Shown: positions 8,160 through 17,189, numbered from the stretch's first letter. The stretch: 64,000 nucleotides of DNA from DAITAZ01 sp036824045 (GCA_036824045.1 DAITAZ010000006.1:1-64000), one strand, 5' to 3'. Made by a program: numbers and translations. The notes: generated by a model not told the origin, from the sequence alone.

Positions 8160-8768
8160 CTATTCTTCCTCGTCGTCTTCCGTGCCCGGTTTCTTGAAGC
8201 CCTTGGGCAGCCGGTGCGCGATGCCCTGGTGGCAGTCGATGCAGGTCTTGCCTTCCGCCTTCGCCGCCATGTGCTTCTTGTAAGGCGTCTGCTTCTGCAT
8301 CTCCGGGCTCATCGCATCGAAGCTGTGGCAGTTGCGGCACTCGACCGAGTCACGCGATTTCATCCGGGCCCATTCGCGCTGCGCCATTTCCATCCGGTGC
8401 GCCTCGAACTTCTCCTTGGTGTCGATCACGCCAGTGATCTTGCCGAATACTTCCTTGGAGGCCTGGACCTTGCGGATGATCTTGTGCGTCCAGTCCTTGG
8501 GCACATGGCAGTCCGAGCAGACGGCGCGCACGCCGGTACGGTTGCTGAAGTGGACGGTGGTCTTGTACTCCTCGTACACGTTGTCCTTCATCTCGTGGCA
8601 ACCGATGCAGAAGTCCATCGTATTGGTGGCTTCCATGCCGGTATTGAAACCGCCCCAGAAGATGATGCCGCTGACGAAACCCGTCACCAGCAGCCCGAGC
8701 AGCGAGTATTTCGTGCTCGGTCGCATGAGAAAAGCCCGCCATCCGCTTTTGCCGCTCTGCTCGCTCAT
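8160..8768 (-). CDS. napC: Periplasmic nitrate reductase tetraheme quinol dehydrogenase NapC
   Basis: NapC/NirT-family membrane-anchored tetraheme cytochrome (202 residues) that oxidises quinol and passes electrons to NapB-NapA. One N-terminal helix (about residues 20-40) is followed by four CXXCH motifs at residues 54, 84, 144 and 176. It lies downstream of napB and the monoheme cytochrome. NapC-type proteins can also donate to nitrite reductases; here it could in principle also feed the octaheme enzyme. Confidence 0.94.
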   Translation of the reverse strand: MSEQSGKSGWRAFLMRPSTKYSLLGLLVTGFVSGIIFWGGFNTGMEATNTMDFCIGCHEMKDNVYEEYKTTVHFSNRTGVRAVCSDCHVPKDWTHKIIRKVQASKEVFGKITGVIDTKEKFEAHRMEMAQREWARMKSRDSVECRNCHSFDAMSPEMQKQTPYKKHMAAKAEGKTCIDCHQGIAHRLPKGFKKPGTEDDEEE

Positions 8769-8779
8769 GATCGTTCCGC

Positions 8780-9145
8780 TTACTTGGGCTGGATGGAAAG
8801 GATGTACTCGGCCAGGTTCTTGAGCTGGGCGGCGTCATTGGCCGGCATGGTCTTGGCGACCTTGTGGTTCTCTTCGGTGCCGTCGGCGAGCTTCACCTTC
8901 TTGCCAGAGGTGAGGTGCTTGACGATTTCGTCCACGGCGTTGGCCTTGCCTTTGTACTTTTCAGCGGTCTTCATGAACGAAGGGCCATCCTTGTCCTTGC
9001 GCAAGCCATGGCACTGGGTGCAGTTGTTCTGCTCCGCCAGCCCCTTGGCCGCGTCCACGTCCAGTGCCAGCGCGGCGGTGGAAAAACCCGTGGCCGCGAT
9101 GGCCAGGACAGCGGTTGAAACAACGGTGGTTAGAGACTTTTTCAT
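8780..9145 (-). CDS. Monoheme class I cytochrome c in the nap operon
   Basis: 121-residue exported cytochrome with a clear signal peptide (MKKSLTTVVSTAVLAIAATG, then cleavage near ALA-LDV) and one heme motif CTQCH. A methionine in KTMPAN is a plausible sixth ligand. It is inserted between napB and napC, where canonical nap operons have no such gene, so it may be an extra electron carrier between NapC and NapAB or to another acceptor. The start at 9145 is the ATG giving the signal peptide. It is clearly paralogous to the cytochrome at 19319-19669: both share the stretch YKGK...GKKVKL.DGTEE.HKV. Confidence 0.9.
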   Translation of the reverse strand: MKKSLTTVVSTAVLAIAATGFSTAALALDVDAAKGLAEQNNCTQCHGLRKDKDGPSFMKTAEKYKGKANAVDEIVKHLTSGKKVKLADGTEENHKVAKTMPANDAAQLKNLAEYILSIQPK

Positions 9146-9180
9146 TGATTGGATCTCCGATTGGGATTGAGGGGAGGGGG

Positions 9181-9636
9181 TTACTTCTTGACGCCGACGA
9201 ACCGGCTCTCGACCAGTTCCTTGGCATCCACTTGGGGAACGTGGCAGGAATCGCACTGGAACCGGCTCATCTCCAGCGCCGGCTTGCCATTGGAGCTCTT
9301 GGCCGTCTTCGAGAAATGACTGGTGCCGATTTGCGGAATCTTCTGGCCGCGGATTTCCTCGGTCTGATGGCATTCCATGCAGGCGTTCTCTTCCATCGTC
9401 AGCGGCACGTACTTCTCGATGCTGTGGGGCACCATCGGCGGCTGGCCGACGAACGTGCGCTCGATCAGCGTGGGCTGCCCCACGCCAGGTGTCTTCCCGG
9501 CGTACTGCTTCACGTCCGGCGCATTGTCCGGAGCCGTAACATCCGCCCCGCGCATGGGCGTCGGAGGCATGGTCGTCGCGCAGCCGATCACGGAGGCCAC
9601 GAGGGTCGCAAGAACGATGCTGACAGTCTTTTTCAT
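9181..9636 (-). CDS. napB: Diheme electron transfer subunit NapB
   Basis: Small diheme cytochrome c (151 residues) that carries electrons to NapA. It has an N-terminal export signal, heme motifs CMECH and CDSCH, and the family pattern PPMVPHSIEKYVP before the first heme. The signal region contains a lipobox-like VIGC, so a lipid anchor is possible; most NapB are soluble. Its place after napH and before the monoheme cytochrome fits the operon. Confidence 0.93.
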   Translation of the reverse strand: MKKTVSIVLATLVASVIGCATTMPPTPMRGADVTAPDNAPDVKQYAGKTPGVGQPTLIERTFVGQPPMVPHSIEKYVPLTMEENACMECHQTEEIRGQKIPQIGTSHFSKTAKSSNGKPALEMSRFQCDSCHVPQVDAKELVESRFVGVKK

Positions 9637-9672
9637 GATGAACTCCTCCCAGAGGGAAGGTGGATTACGGGA

Positions 9673-10578
9673 TCATTCCGGCACCGCCCGCGCGGCACCG
9701 TCTACGGTGGGCTGAAGGGATACGGGAATCCTGAAACGCGGCCCGAAGGCAAAAACGTCTTTCGAGCAGACATCGATGCAGCGACCGCAATTTGTACATT
9801 GCGCATCGAGGATGATTGGCGGGGCTCCGTTGATGGCCTTGAGCGCCGGCCGGATCACCTGCTGTTCGGGGCAGACGGCGAAGCAGTCCATGCAGTCGGT
9901 GCACGCGGCCCGCTCCGGCAACTGCACGCGCAGGACGGAAGCCTTGCCGATCAGGCTGTAGAAAGCACCGACCGGGCAAAGGTGGCCACACCAGCCCTGG
10001 CGCAGAACGAACAGGTCAAACAGGAAGATGGCGAGGATCACCAACCAGGCGAAGCCCATGCCGAAGATCAGGCCACGATGCAGCATCGACACCGGGTTAA
10101 GCATCTCCCAGGCGATGGTGCCGGTGAGCAAGGCCACTACCAAACTCATGCCCAGCATCCAGAAGCGCGTGGTCCGCGACAGGTGGGCACCGCCCTTGAT
10201 GTTGAGACGACGGCGCAGCCAACTGGCGAAGTCGGTCACCGGATTGACCGGACAGACCCAGGAACAGTAGCTGCGCCCGCCGACCATCAGGTAGAACAGG
10301 ACGACGATGGCGACGCCGACCACCGCCAGAGTTTCCGGCAGGTTTCCGGTCAGCATCGACTGCAGCAGCAGGAAGGGGTCGGCCAGCGGCAGCACCCCGA
10401 GGGTGTAGCTGTAATTGAGGTTGCCCTTGACGATCCACAGGCCGAACCAAGGTCCGACCAGGAAGGCGAGCAGGATGCCGATCTGGCTGCAGCGCCGCAG
10501 AATCAGCCATTTGTGTGCGGCCAGCCAGCCTTTCGCGGCGATTGCTTCGGCACCGATCTTCCTGGGCAGCGCGCTCAT
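9673..10578 (-). CDS. napH: Quinol dehydrogenase membrane component NapH
   Basis: Membrane ferredoxin-type protein (301 residues) with four helices, two cysteine motifs in cytoplasmic loops (CSWVCPVNP and CGHLCPVGA), and two C-terminal [4Fe-4S] motifs (CTDCMDCFAVCP and CTNCGRCIDVCS). It works with NapG to feed electrons from quinol to Nap. ATG 10578 overlaps the napG stop by 4 bases, which decides the start within a longer open frame. Confidence 0.95.
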   Translation of the reverse strand: MSALPRKIGAEAIAAKGWLAAHKWLILRRCSQIGILLAFLVGPWFGLWIVKGNLNYSYTLGVLPLADPFLLLQSMLTGNLPETLAVVGVAIVVLFYLMVGGRSYCSWVCPVNPVTDFASWLRRRLNIKGGAHLSRTTRFWMLGMSLVVALLTGTIAWEMLNPVSMLHRGLIFGMGFAWLVILAIFLFDLFVLRQGWCGHLCPVGAFYSLIGKASVLRVQLPERAACTDCMDCFAVCPEQQVIRPALKAINGAPPIILDAQCTNCGRCIDVCSKDVFAFGPRFRIPVSLQPTVDGAARAVPE

Positions 10579-11459
10579 AGCTTGCCTCCCTGAAAGGCTT
10601 TGACGCCCGGCGCCTGTGGCGCAGCTTCGGGTACCGCGGGCGCAGCCCCACCGGCCTCGCCGGGTGGAACGGTGGACAGCCCCTTGCCGAGCTCGTACTT
10701 CATGCCCTCGGGCAGGTTGAAGCGGTGTTCGACGTCCGGCGCGACCAGGCTGCCACCGGCCTTTTCCTTTTCCACCCAGCCCAGGCGGTAGTGCGCCGAC
10801 AGTTGTCCCTTCGCCATGTAGAGCGGGAACACCTTGATGGAGGCGACCTCGGTCGGGCAGGCTTTCTCGCACTTGCCGCAGCCCGTGCAGTGATCGGCGT
10901 GTACCACCGGGATGAACAGCGTGTGGCTGCCGGTGCGCGCATTGCTTTGCGGATCGAGCGTGATCGCCTTGTCGATCACCGGACAGATGCGGTAGCAGAT
11001 GTCGCAACGCAGGCCGAGGAAGTTCAGACAGGTTTCGTGGTCGACCAGCACGGCCAAGCCCATCTTGGCCTTGTTGATGTCCTTCAGCGAGTGGTCCAGG
11101 GCCGCCGTCGGGCAGGCCTTGACGCAGGGAATGTTCTCGCACATCTCGCACGGGGCCTGACGTGCGACAAAGTAGGGTGTCCCGGTCGCCATCGGCTCTT
11201 CCGGCTTTGCCAGATGGAGGATGTCGTAGGGGCAGTCGCGCACGCACATGCCGCAGCGGATGCAGGCGGAAGAAAACTCCGTTTCCGGCAGGGCGCCGGG
11301 AGGACGGATGGCGGCCGGGGGGAGCGCCGTAGCGTGCCGCGAGTAGAGGCCAAGCCCGAGGCCGAGCAGGCCGACACCGCACGCCATGCGTGCCGTGTCG
11401 GCGATGAACTGCCGGCGCCCCGCGTTACGCGCGGCGCCTTTGGGTTGCGTCGTCGTCAT
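10575..11459 (-). CDS. napG: Periplasmic ferredoxin-type protein NapG
   Basis: 294-residue Tat-exported iron-sulfur protein. The signal has GRRQFI followed by a hydrophobic stretch. Four cysteine clusters follow (CIRCGMCVRDCP, CEMCENIPCVKACP, CDICYRICP, CTGCGKCEKACP), the NapG pattern for four [4Fe-4S] centres. A Pro/Ala/Gly-rich tail ends the protein. ATG 11459 was chosen because it puts the twin arginine about 15 residues in. It is coupled to napH. Confidence 0.95.
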   Translation of the reverse strand: MTTTQPKGAARNAGRRQFIADTARMACGVGLLGLGLGLYSRHATALPPAAIRPPGALPETEFSSACIRCGMCVRDCPYDILHLAKPEEPMATGTPYFVARQAPCEMCENIPCVKACPTAALDHSLKDINKAKMGLAVLVDHETCLNFLGLRCDICYRICPVIDKAITLDPQSNARTGSHTLFIPVVHADHCTGCGKCEKACPTEVASIKVFPLYMAKGQLSAHYRLGWVEKEKAGGSLVAPDVEHRFNLPEGMKYELGKGLSTVPPGEAGGAAPAVPEAAPQAPGVKAFQGGKL

Positions 11460-11513
11460 GATTTCGAGGCAGGAAGCACTCCCCCCGGGGGCTTCCCGCA
11501 TCTCCTTTCGCTA

Positions 11514-14069
11514 TCAGGCCTTGACCACCTTGGCTGCACACTTCTTGAAGTCCGTTTCTTTGGAAATCGGACACGTGGCGTCGAGGGTGAGCTTGTTGAC
11601 CAGACGGTGCTCGTCGAAGAACGGGATGAAGATCAAGCCCTCCGGCGGTTTGTTGCGGCCCTTGGTATCGACGCGCAGCTGGATTTCGCCGCGCCGTGTG
11701 GACACCTTGACGACGTCGTTGCGCTTGAGGCCGCGCTTTTCGGCGTCGTTCGGATGCATCCACACTACGGCGTCGGGGAAGGACTTGTACAACTCGGGGA
11801 CGCGCCGGGTCATCGAACCGCTGTGCCAGTGCTCCAGCACCCGGCCGGTGCACAGCCACAGGTCGTATTCCTTGTCGGGCATTTCCGCCGCCGGCTGGTA
11901 GGGCAGCGCGAAGATCTTGGCCTTGCCGTCCGGGTAGCCGTAGAACTTCACCCCCTCACCCTTCTTGACGTACGGATCGTAGCCCTCGCGGAAGCGCCAC
12001 AGGGTTTCCTTGCCGTCCACCACCGGCCAGCGGAAGCCGCGCGCCTTGTGATACTCGTCGAAGTAGTTGAGGTCGTGCGCCTTGCCGCGGCCGAAGCGCG
12101 CATATTCCTCGAACAGGCCCTTCTGCACGTAGAAGCCGAAGTACTCCGATTCGTCGTTGGTGTAGCCCGCCCAGGCGTGGGCATTGACCTTGGCGCAGTC
12201 TTCCTTCGGGAACTTGTTGCATTGGCCATTGGCGTACAGCACGTCGTACAGCGTCTTGCCGGCGTACTCGGGTTTCTTGGCGATCAGGTCGGCAGGCCAC
12301 ACTTCCTCGACCTTGAAGCGCTTCGCGAACTCGAGGTATTGCCACAGATCGGAACGGGTCTCGCCCGGTCCCTTGACCTGTTGGCGCCACATCTGGCCCC
12401 GGCGCTCGGCGTTGCCGAACATGCCTTCCTTCTCCATCCACATCGCGGAGGGCAGGATCAGGTCGGCTGACATGGCGGACATCGTCGGATACACATCCGA
12501 AACCACGGTGAAGCACTTCGGATTGCGCCAGCCCGGATAGATCTCGCCGTTGATGTTCGGCCCGGCCTGCATGTTGTTGGTGGTGGTGGTCCACAGGAAG
12601 CCCACCTTGCCGTCCTTCGCCATGCGTGACTGCAGCACGGCGTGATAGCCCACCCACTCGGGGATGGTGCCGGCCGGCAGCTTCCAGATGCCTTCGGAGA
12701 ACTCGCGGTGCTTCGGATTCATCACCACCAGGTCAGCGGGCAGGCGATGGGCGAAGGTGCCCACCTCGCGGGCGGTGCCGCAGGCCGAGGGCTGGCCCGT
12801 CAGCGAGAAGGGGCTGTTGCCGGGCTCGGAGATCTTGCCCACCAGCAGGTGCACGTTGTAGATCATGTTATTGACCCACGTGCCGCGGGTGTGCTGGTTG
12901 AAGCCCATGGTCCAGAACGAAGTGACCTTGACCTTCGGATCGGCGTAGGCCTTGGCCAGCGCCTCCAGCCTGTCCTTGGGTACGCCGGAAATCTCGTGGG
13001 TCTTGTCCAGGGTGTATTCGGCAACAAATTTCGCGAAGTCGTCGAACGAGATCGGGGTGTGCGCGTTCGGGTCGCCCTTCGGCTTGCCATCGGCACCGGG
13101 ATACCCGTTGTTGTTTGCGACCTGCTCCAGCGGATGGTTCGGACGCAGGCCATACCCGATGTCGGTGACGCCCTTGAAGAAGCCGACGTTCTTGGCGACG
13201 AACTCCTTGTTCACCGCATTGTTCTGGATGATGTAGTTGCAGATGTAGTTGAGGATCGCCAGATCGGACTGGGGCTTGAAGATCAACTCGTTGTCGGCCA
13301 ACTCGCAGGAGCGATGGCTAAAGGTCGACAGGACGTGGATCTTGACGTGCTTGGCGGTCAGGCGGCGGTTGGTGATGCGCGACCAGAGGATCGGGTGCAT
13401 CTCGGCCATGTTCGAGCCCCACAGGGCGAACACGTCCGCATTCTCGATGTCGTCGTAGCAACCCATCGGTTCGTCGATGCCGAACGTGCGCATGAAGCCG
13501 GCCACGGCCGAGGCCATGCAGTGACGGGCGTTCGGATCGATGCTGTTGGTGCGCAGGCCGGCCTTCCACAGCTTGGCGGCGGCATAGCCTTCCCAAACGG
13601 TCCACTGTCCGGAGCCGAACATGCAGACGCCACGCGGGCCCTGGTTGGGGTCTTTCAGCGTGCTCTTGACCTTTTCGGCCATGATGGTGAACGCCTGATC
13701 CCAGCTGATGGGCTGGAACTCGCCGTTCTTGTCGAACTTGCCGTCCTTCATGCGCAGCAGCGGCTTGGTGAGGCGGTCCTGCCCATACTGGATCTTGGCC
13801 AGGAAGTAGCCCTTGACGCAGTTGAGGCCTTTATTTACCGGGGCATCCGGGTCCCCCTGGGTGGCAACGATCCGGCCATCCTTGGTGCCGACGAGTACGC
13901 CGCAGCCGGTACCGCAGTAACGGCAAGCCCCTTTGTCCCAGCGAACTCCGTCCCCTCCGCGTGCCTGGGCCAGAGCGGTTACCGGCGCGGACATGCCGGC
14001 GGTTGCGGCAGCCGCCGCCACGGCTTGGGTCTTGATGAATTCGCGTCGTGTCAGTTTGAATACAGACAT
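11514..14069 (-). CDS. napA: Periplasmic nitrate reductase catalytic subunit NapA
   Basis: Molybdenum bis-MGD enzyme that reduces nitrate to nitrite in the periplasm. 851 residues. The Tat signal TRREFIKTQ is followed by the N-terminal [4Fe-4S] ligands C49, C52, C56 and C84 (CRYCGTGC ... GLNCVKG). The Mo-ligand cysteine is C184 in RHCMASAV. The C-terminal dinucleotide-binding domain includes LCTGRVLEHWHSGSMTRRVP, a NapA signature. ATG 14069 is preceded by GGAG-type purines. It is the second gene of the nap operon, after napD. Confidence 0.97.
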   Translation of the reverse strand: MSVFKLTRREFIKTQAVAAAAATAGMSAPVTALAQARGGDGVRWDKGACRYCGTGCGVLVGTKDGRIVATQGDPDAPVNKGLNCVKGYFLAKIQYGQDRLTKPLLRMKDGKFDKNGEFQPISWDQAFTIMAEKVKSTLKDPNQGPRGVCMFGSGQWTVWEGYAAAKLWKAGLRTNSIDPNARHCMASAVAGFMRTFGIDEPMGCYDDIENADVFALWGSNMAEMHPILWSRITNRRLTAKHVKIHVLSTFSHRSCELADNELIFKPQSDLAILNYICNYIIQNNAVNKEFVAKNVGFFKGVTDIGYGLRPNHPLEQVANNNGYPGADGKPKGDPNAHTPISFDDFAKFVAEYTLDKTHEISGVPKDRLEALAKAYADPKVKVTSFWTMGFNQHTRGTWVNNMIYNVHLLVGKISEPGNSPFSLTGQPSACGTAREVGTFAHRLPADLVVMNPKHREFSEGIWKLPAGTIPEWVGYHAVLQSRMAKDGKVGFLWTTTTNNMQAGPNINGEIYPGWRNPKCFTVVSDVYPTMSAMSADLILPSAMWMEKEGMFGNAERRGQMWRQQVKGPGETRSDLWQYLEFAKRFKVEEVWPADLIAKKPEYAGKTLYDVLYANGQCNKFPKEDCAKVNAHAWAGYTNDESEYFGFYVQKGLFEEYARFGRGKAHDLNYFDEYHKARGFRWPVVDGKETLWRFREGYDPYVKKGEGVKFYGYPDGKAKIFALPYQPAAEMPDKEYDLWLCTGRVLEHWHSGSMTRRVPELYKSFPDAVVWMHPNDAEKRGLKRNDVVKVSTRRGEIQLRVDTKGRNKPPEGLIFIPFFDEHRLVNKLTLDATCPISKETDFKKCAAKVVKA

Positions 14070-14103
14070 TGCTTTCTCCTTGTCGTTACGGCCTAGCAGG
14101 CGG

Positions 14104-14364
14104 CTACGCCTCAACTGAGATTTCAACTTCCGGTTCGTCTTCTTTCTGGTGATACGCCATGGACGTGGACATCACGCCGTCCATCAGGCTGATCGTTTCG
14201 TAGATCTGAATCGTCTCGCGGTCGCCCTCGGTCTCGATCGTCACGATGATCTTGCCCTCGGGCGAGACGGCGGCAACCTCGACTCCATCCATCGCCCGTA
14301 GCCCCTCGACCACACTTTCCACGCGCTCCGGCCCGGGGATGACGATGACACTCGATATGTTCAT
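14104..14364 (-). CDS. napD: NapA signal-peptide chaperone NapD
   Basis: 86-residue cytoplasmic chaperone that binds the NapA Tat signal during cofactor loading. The pattern MNISSVIVIPGPE... and ...GKIIVTIE is typical of NapD. ATG 14364 has GGAG at a good distance, whereas the in-frame ATG six codons upstream does not. It is the first gene of the operon, so the nap promoter must lie between it and narX. Confidence 0.92.
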   Translation of the reverse strand: MNISSVIVIPGPERVESVVEGLRAMDGVEVAAVSPEGKIIVTIETEGDRETIQIYETISLMDGVMSTSMAYHQKEDEPEVEISVEA

Positions 14365-14380
14365 TTTCTTTCTCCGTTGC

Positions 14381-14458
14381 ATGCGTGCACGGCATGCCCG
14401 CGCACGGAAATTGCACGCATCCTAGGCGTTGCGGCGATCGATGCAAGGGGATGCGTGC
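14381..14458. repeat. Triplicated ATGCGTGC / GCACGCAT in the nap leader
   Basis: ATGCGTGCA at 14381-14389 faces its exact complement TGCACGCAT at 14412-14420 (9-bp inverted repeat with 22 bases between), and ATGCGTGC recurs at 14451-14458. It lies just upstream of napD in what would be the nap promoter or leader. It could be a hairpin or a multi-site operator. Confidence 0.5.
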
Positions 14459-14477
14459 GCGCCGGGAGCGGGCGATC

Positions 14478-14493
14478 TACCTCCAAAGTGGTA
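14478..14493. promoter_or_regulatory. Putative NarL 7-2-7 binding site
   Basis: TACCTCC-AA-AGTGGTA closely fits the NarL/NarP inverted-heptamer consensus TACYYMT-N2-AKRRGTA with one mismatch in each half. It lies between the divergent napD and narX and about 44 bases before the TSS predicted from the narX -10 element. It suggests nitrate-dependent autoregulation of narXL and possibly control of nap. Confidence 0.55.
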
Positions 14494-14517
14494 GTGGTCC
14501 CGGTTGTCGCTCTTACG

Positions 14518-14523
14518 TAGAAT
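14518..14523 (+). promoter_or_regulatory. Candidate narX -10 element
   Basis: TAGAAT matches the -10 consensus at 5 of 6 positions. No good -35 is present at 17 bases, which fits an activator-dependent promoter with the NarL-like site placed near -44. Confidence 0.4.
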
Positions 14524-14605
14524 CAAGCACCTGCATCCACCAAGGCTCACGGGACGGCCTCTGGCGACTACTCCCAAGGTCATCGCGGCTCGTCCTAAAT
14601 ACTCC

Positions 14606-16465
14606 ATGCAACGTTTCTTCCCGACCCTGACCAAGACGCTCCGCAATTCAGTATTGGTCCGCCTCGGTCTGGTCATGAGCGTGCTGGCCACGCTTTCCCT
14701 TGCCTCGATCGTGATCTCCACGGTCATTGCCGACGACATCAGCGGCCGCGCCAATGCGGTGAACGTCTCGGGCTCGCTGCGCTTCCTCAGCTATCGCATC
14801 CTGTCGGAAGTGCAGCAGCCGGCCAAGCGACCCCAGGCCCAGGAAACCATGAAGATCTTCGAGCGGCGCTTGCTCGGCCTGGAGCGGTTCATCGTGGCCA
14901 AATCCGCGCCCCAGTCGGCATCGGTGATCGCGGTGCATAACGTCCTGCAGCGATGGAGCATGGAGATCCACCGGCTGGAGTCCGACGCGGTCGCCGGTGA
15001 CCCGGTCGCAATCCTGCAAATGGCCAACGAGATTCCACTGTTCGTTGATCAGATCGACCATGTGGTGCGGCTGATCGAAGAAGAGCTGGAGAGCAAGGCG
15101 CGCTGGCTGCGCATCGTCCAGCTTGTTCTGCTCGCCTGCGTGATCCTGATCAGCCTGCTCAACATCTGGCTCCTCAACAGGCAGCTTGTGCAGCCGCTGG
15201 CCCGCCTGCTGGAGGCCGCCAAGACTGTCACGCAAGGCTCCTTTGCGCCGCGCGTCCGTCACGTCGGCAACGACGAACTGGGCCAACTCGGCCGGGCCTT
15301 CAACACCATGGTCGAGGAAATCGCCTCGATGTACGGTTCCCTCGAGGAAAAGGTCGAAGAGAAGACGCGGGAGCTGACGCGCACCAACGAGTCGCTGGAA
15401 TTGCTCTATCGCATCAGCCAGAAACTGTCCGCGAGTGACCTGACGCTGGATACAGTGCAGGAAGCCCTGCGGGAGGTCGAGGAGGCGCTGAACCTCGGCC
15501 ACAGCATGATCTGCATCAGCGAGAACGGCCAGTTCCCGGCGCACCGCGTCACCGGCGACCTCAGCCCCGAGGAGTCCCACGCGCTTTGTGCCCGCGCCGA
15601 CTGCCAACAGTGCTTCCAGCGCGCCGGCCATGCTTTGTCCCAGACGGCGGCCGGCGGGCTGGTGACCCTGCCGCTTGGAGATGGTGACCGGGTGAAGGCT
15701 GTGATGCCGATTCTGCTGCGGGGAACCGGACCTTTACCCCATGAAAAGGCGCGCATCGTCGAGACCGTGGGCCATCATGTATCGAACGCGCTGATCAACA
15801 TGCGGCGTGCAGAAGAGCGGCACCGCATGGCCGTCCTCGAGGAGCGCTCGGTCATCGCCCGCGAACTGCACGACTCGATCGCCCAGTCCCTTTCCTATTT
15901 GAAGATCCAGGTGACGCGCCTCGAGAAATGCCTGGACCAGGGATGCGACGCCAAGGAGATCGCCGGTGAGCTCAAGCAGGGCCTGGCGGGTGCCTACCGC
16001 GAGTTGCGCGAACTGATTGTGACGTTCCGCCTGCGCATCGATGAGCGCGGCTTCAACGTCGCGCTCCAGGAAACCATCCACGAGTTTTCCGACAAGCTCG
16101 GCTTTGGCGTCGATCTGCGTAATGCCCTGTCCGGCCTCGTGCTCTCCGGTAACGAGGAAATGCACGTGATCCGCATCATCCGCGAAGCACTTTCGAACAT
16201 CGAGCGCCATGCCCAGGCCACCCAGGCGAGCGTCGCGATCACTGTCGACGCGCTGCAGGGCATCACCGTCCGTATCATCGACAATGGCCGCGGCTTTGAT
16301 CCGCGCCATACGCCGGCCAACCACTTTGGCGTCAACATCATGAACGACCGCGCGCAGATCCTCGGCGGCGAACTCGTCACCGAGTCCGCTCCCGGCGTCG
16401 GCACTGCCATCACGCTTCGCTTCCTGCCGCAGAAAGTGCGTCAGGCCATTCCCGAAATCGACTGA
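14606..16465 (+). CDS. narX: Nitrate/nitrite sensor histidine kinase NarX
   Basis: NarX/NarQ-type kinase, 619 residues from ATG 14606. It has TM1 at about 17-40, and a P-box-like nitrate-binding segment SGSLRFLSYRIL at about 55-66. TM2 is at about 169-190, followed by HAMP, a linker/GAF region with a cysteine cluster CARADCQQC (about 328-336), HisKA_3 with phosphoacceptor H422 in ARELHDSIAQSL, and a HATPase domain with DNGRGFD. An upstream in-frame ATG at 14504 would place 34 extra residues over the promoter and is rejected. It pairs with narL 13 bases downstream. Confidence 0.93.
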   Translation: MQRFFPTLTKTLRNSVLVRLGLVMSVLATLSLASIVISTVIADDISGRANAVNVSGSLRFLSYRILSEVQQPAKRPQAQETMKIFERRLLGLERFIVAKSAPQSASVIAVHNVLQRWSMEIHRLESDAVAGDPVAILQMANEIPLFVDQIDHVVRLIEEELESKARWLRIVQLVLLACVILISLLNIWLLNRQLVQPLARLLEAAKTVTQGSFAPRVRHVGNDELGQLGRAFNTMVEEIASMYGSLEEKVEEKTRELTRTNESLELLYRISQKLSASDLTLDTVQEALREVEEALNLGHSMICISENGQFPAHRVTGDLSPEESHALCARADCQQCFQRAGHALSQTAAGGLVTLPLGDGDRVKAVMPILLRGTGPLPHEKARIVETVGHHVSNALINMRRAEERHRMAVLEERSVIARELHDSIAQSLSYLKIQVTRLEKCLDQGCDAKEIAGELKQGLAGAYRELRELIVTFRLRIDERGFNVALQETIHEFSDKLGFGVDLRNALSGLVLSGNEEMHVIRIIREALSNIERHAQATQASVAITVDALQGITVRIIDNGRGFDPRHTPANHFGVNIMNDRAQILGGELVTESAPGVGTAITLRFLPQKVRQAIPEID

Positions 16466-16478
16466 ATCCGCAACTACC

Positions 16479-17123
16479 ATGACCGACCCGATCCGCGTCC
16501 TCATCATCGACGATCACCCGCTGTTCCGCCGTGGCGTCAGGCAACTCCTGGGGCTGGAGGCCCGGTTCGAGGTGGTCGGCGAAGCCGCCGGTGGGCAGGA
16601 AGGCATCGAGCAGGCCCGGCTGCTCAATCCCGATCTGATCCTGCTTGATCTGAACATGAAGGGCATCGACGGCCTGGAGACCCTGCGCACCATGCGCGAT
16701 CTGGGCATCGACGCGCGCATCATCCTGCTCACGGTCTCGAATTCGCCCGAGGACCTGATGGCGGCCATCCGCGCCGGCTCCGACGGTTACATCCTCAAGG
16801 ACAATGACCCGGAGGACATCCTGCGCATGATCGCCAGCGCCATGGAGGGGAAAAATCCGATCAGTCCGGAACTCGCCAGTCTGCTTGCCAGCGCATTGCG
16901 GGGCGAAGCCGTCGCCGAGCAGCGGGCGCAGACCAACCTGACCGAACGGGAAACGGCAATCCTCAAGTGCCTGGCCGCGGGCATGTCCAACAAGCTGATC
17001 GGACGCGAACTCGACATCATGGAGAGCACCGTCAAAGTGCACATCCGCAATCTGCTGAAGAAACTGCACTTCCGCTCGCGGGTCGAAGCTGCGGTTTGGG
17101 CGGTGGCTCACCAAATGGGGTGA
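16479..17123 (+). CDS. narL: Nitrate/nitrite response regulator NarL
   Basis: 214 residues: an N-terminal receiver with acidic pocket IDD (10-12) and phosphoacceptor D57 in LLDLNMKG, a switch Thr in LLTVSNS, a lysine in YILKDN, and a C-terminal LuxR-type helix-turn-helix (about 150-205, NLTERETAILKCLAAG and STVKVHIRNLLKKL). Co-transcribed with narX and divergent from nap, it is expected to bind heptamer sites like that at 14478. Confidence 0.95.
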   Translation: MTDPIRVLIIDDHPLFRRGVRQLLGLEARFEVVGEAAGGQEGIEQARLLNPDLILLDLNMKGIDGLETLRTMRDLGIDARIILLTVSNSPEDLMAAIRAGSDGYILKDNDPEDILRMIASAMEGKNPISPELASLLASALRGEAVAEQRAQTNLTERETAILKCLAAGMSNKLIGRELDIMESTVKVHIRNLLKKLHFRSRVEAAVWAVAHQMG

Positions 17124-17138
17124 GCGCAGCGGGGGAAC

Positions 17139-17177
17139 AAAAAAAGCCCGGCCGGGTCATCCGGCCGGGCTTTTTTG
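17139..17177. terminator. Bidirectional terminator after narL
   Basis: GCCCGGCCGG, a 4-5 base loop and its complement, with an A-run before and TTTTTT after. It separates narL from the convergent multiheme cytochrome gene. Confidence 0.9.
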
Positions 17178-17189
17178 TAACTGCCCTGC

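Noticed and set aside
9064..10593. 509-residue plus-strand open frame opposite napB/napH
   Set aside because: It is the antisense shadow of well-supported nap genes in high-GC DNA; composition is His/Gln/Arg-rich with no recognisable domain.
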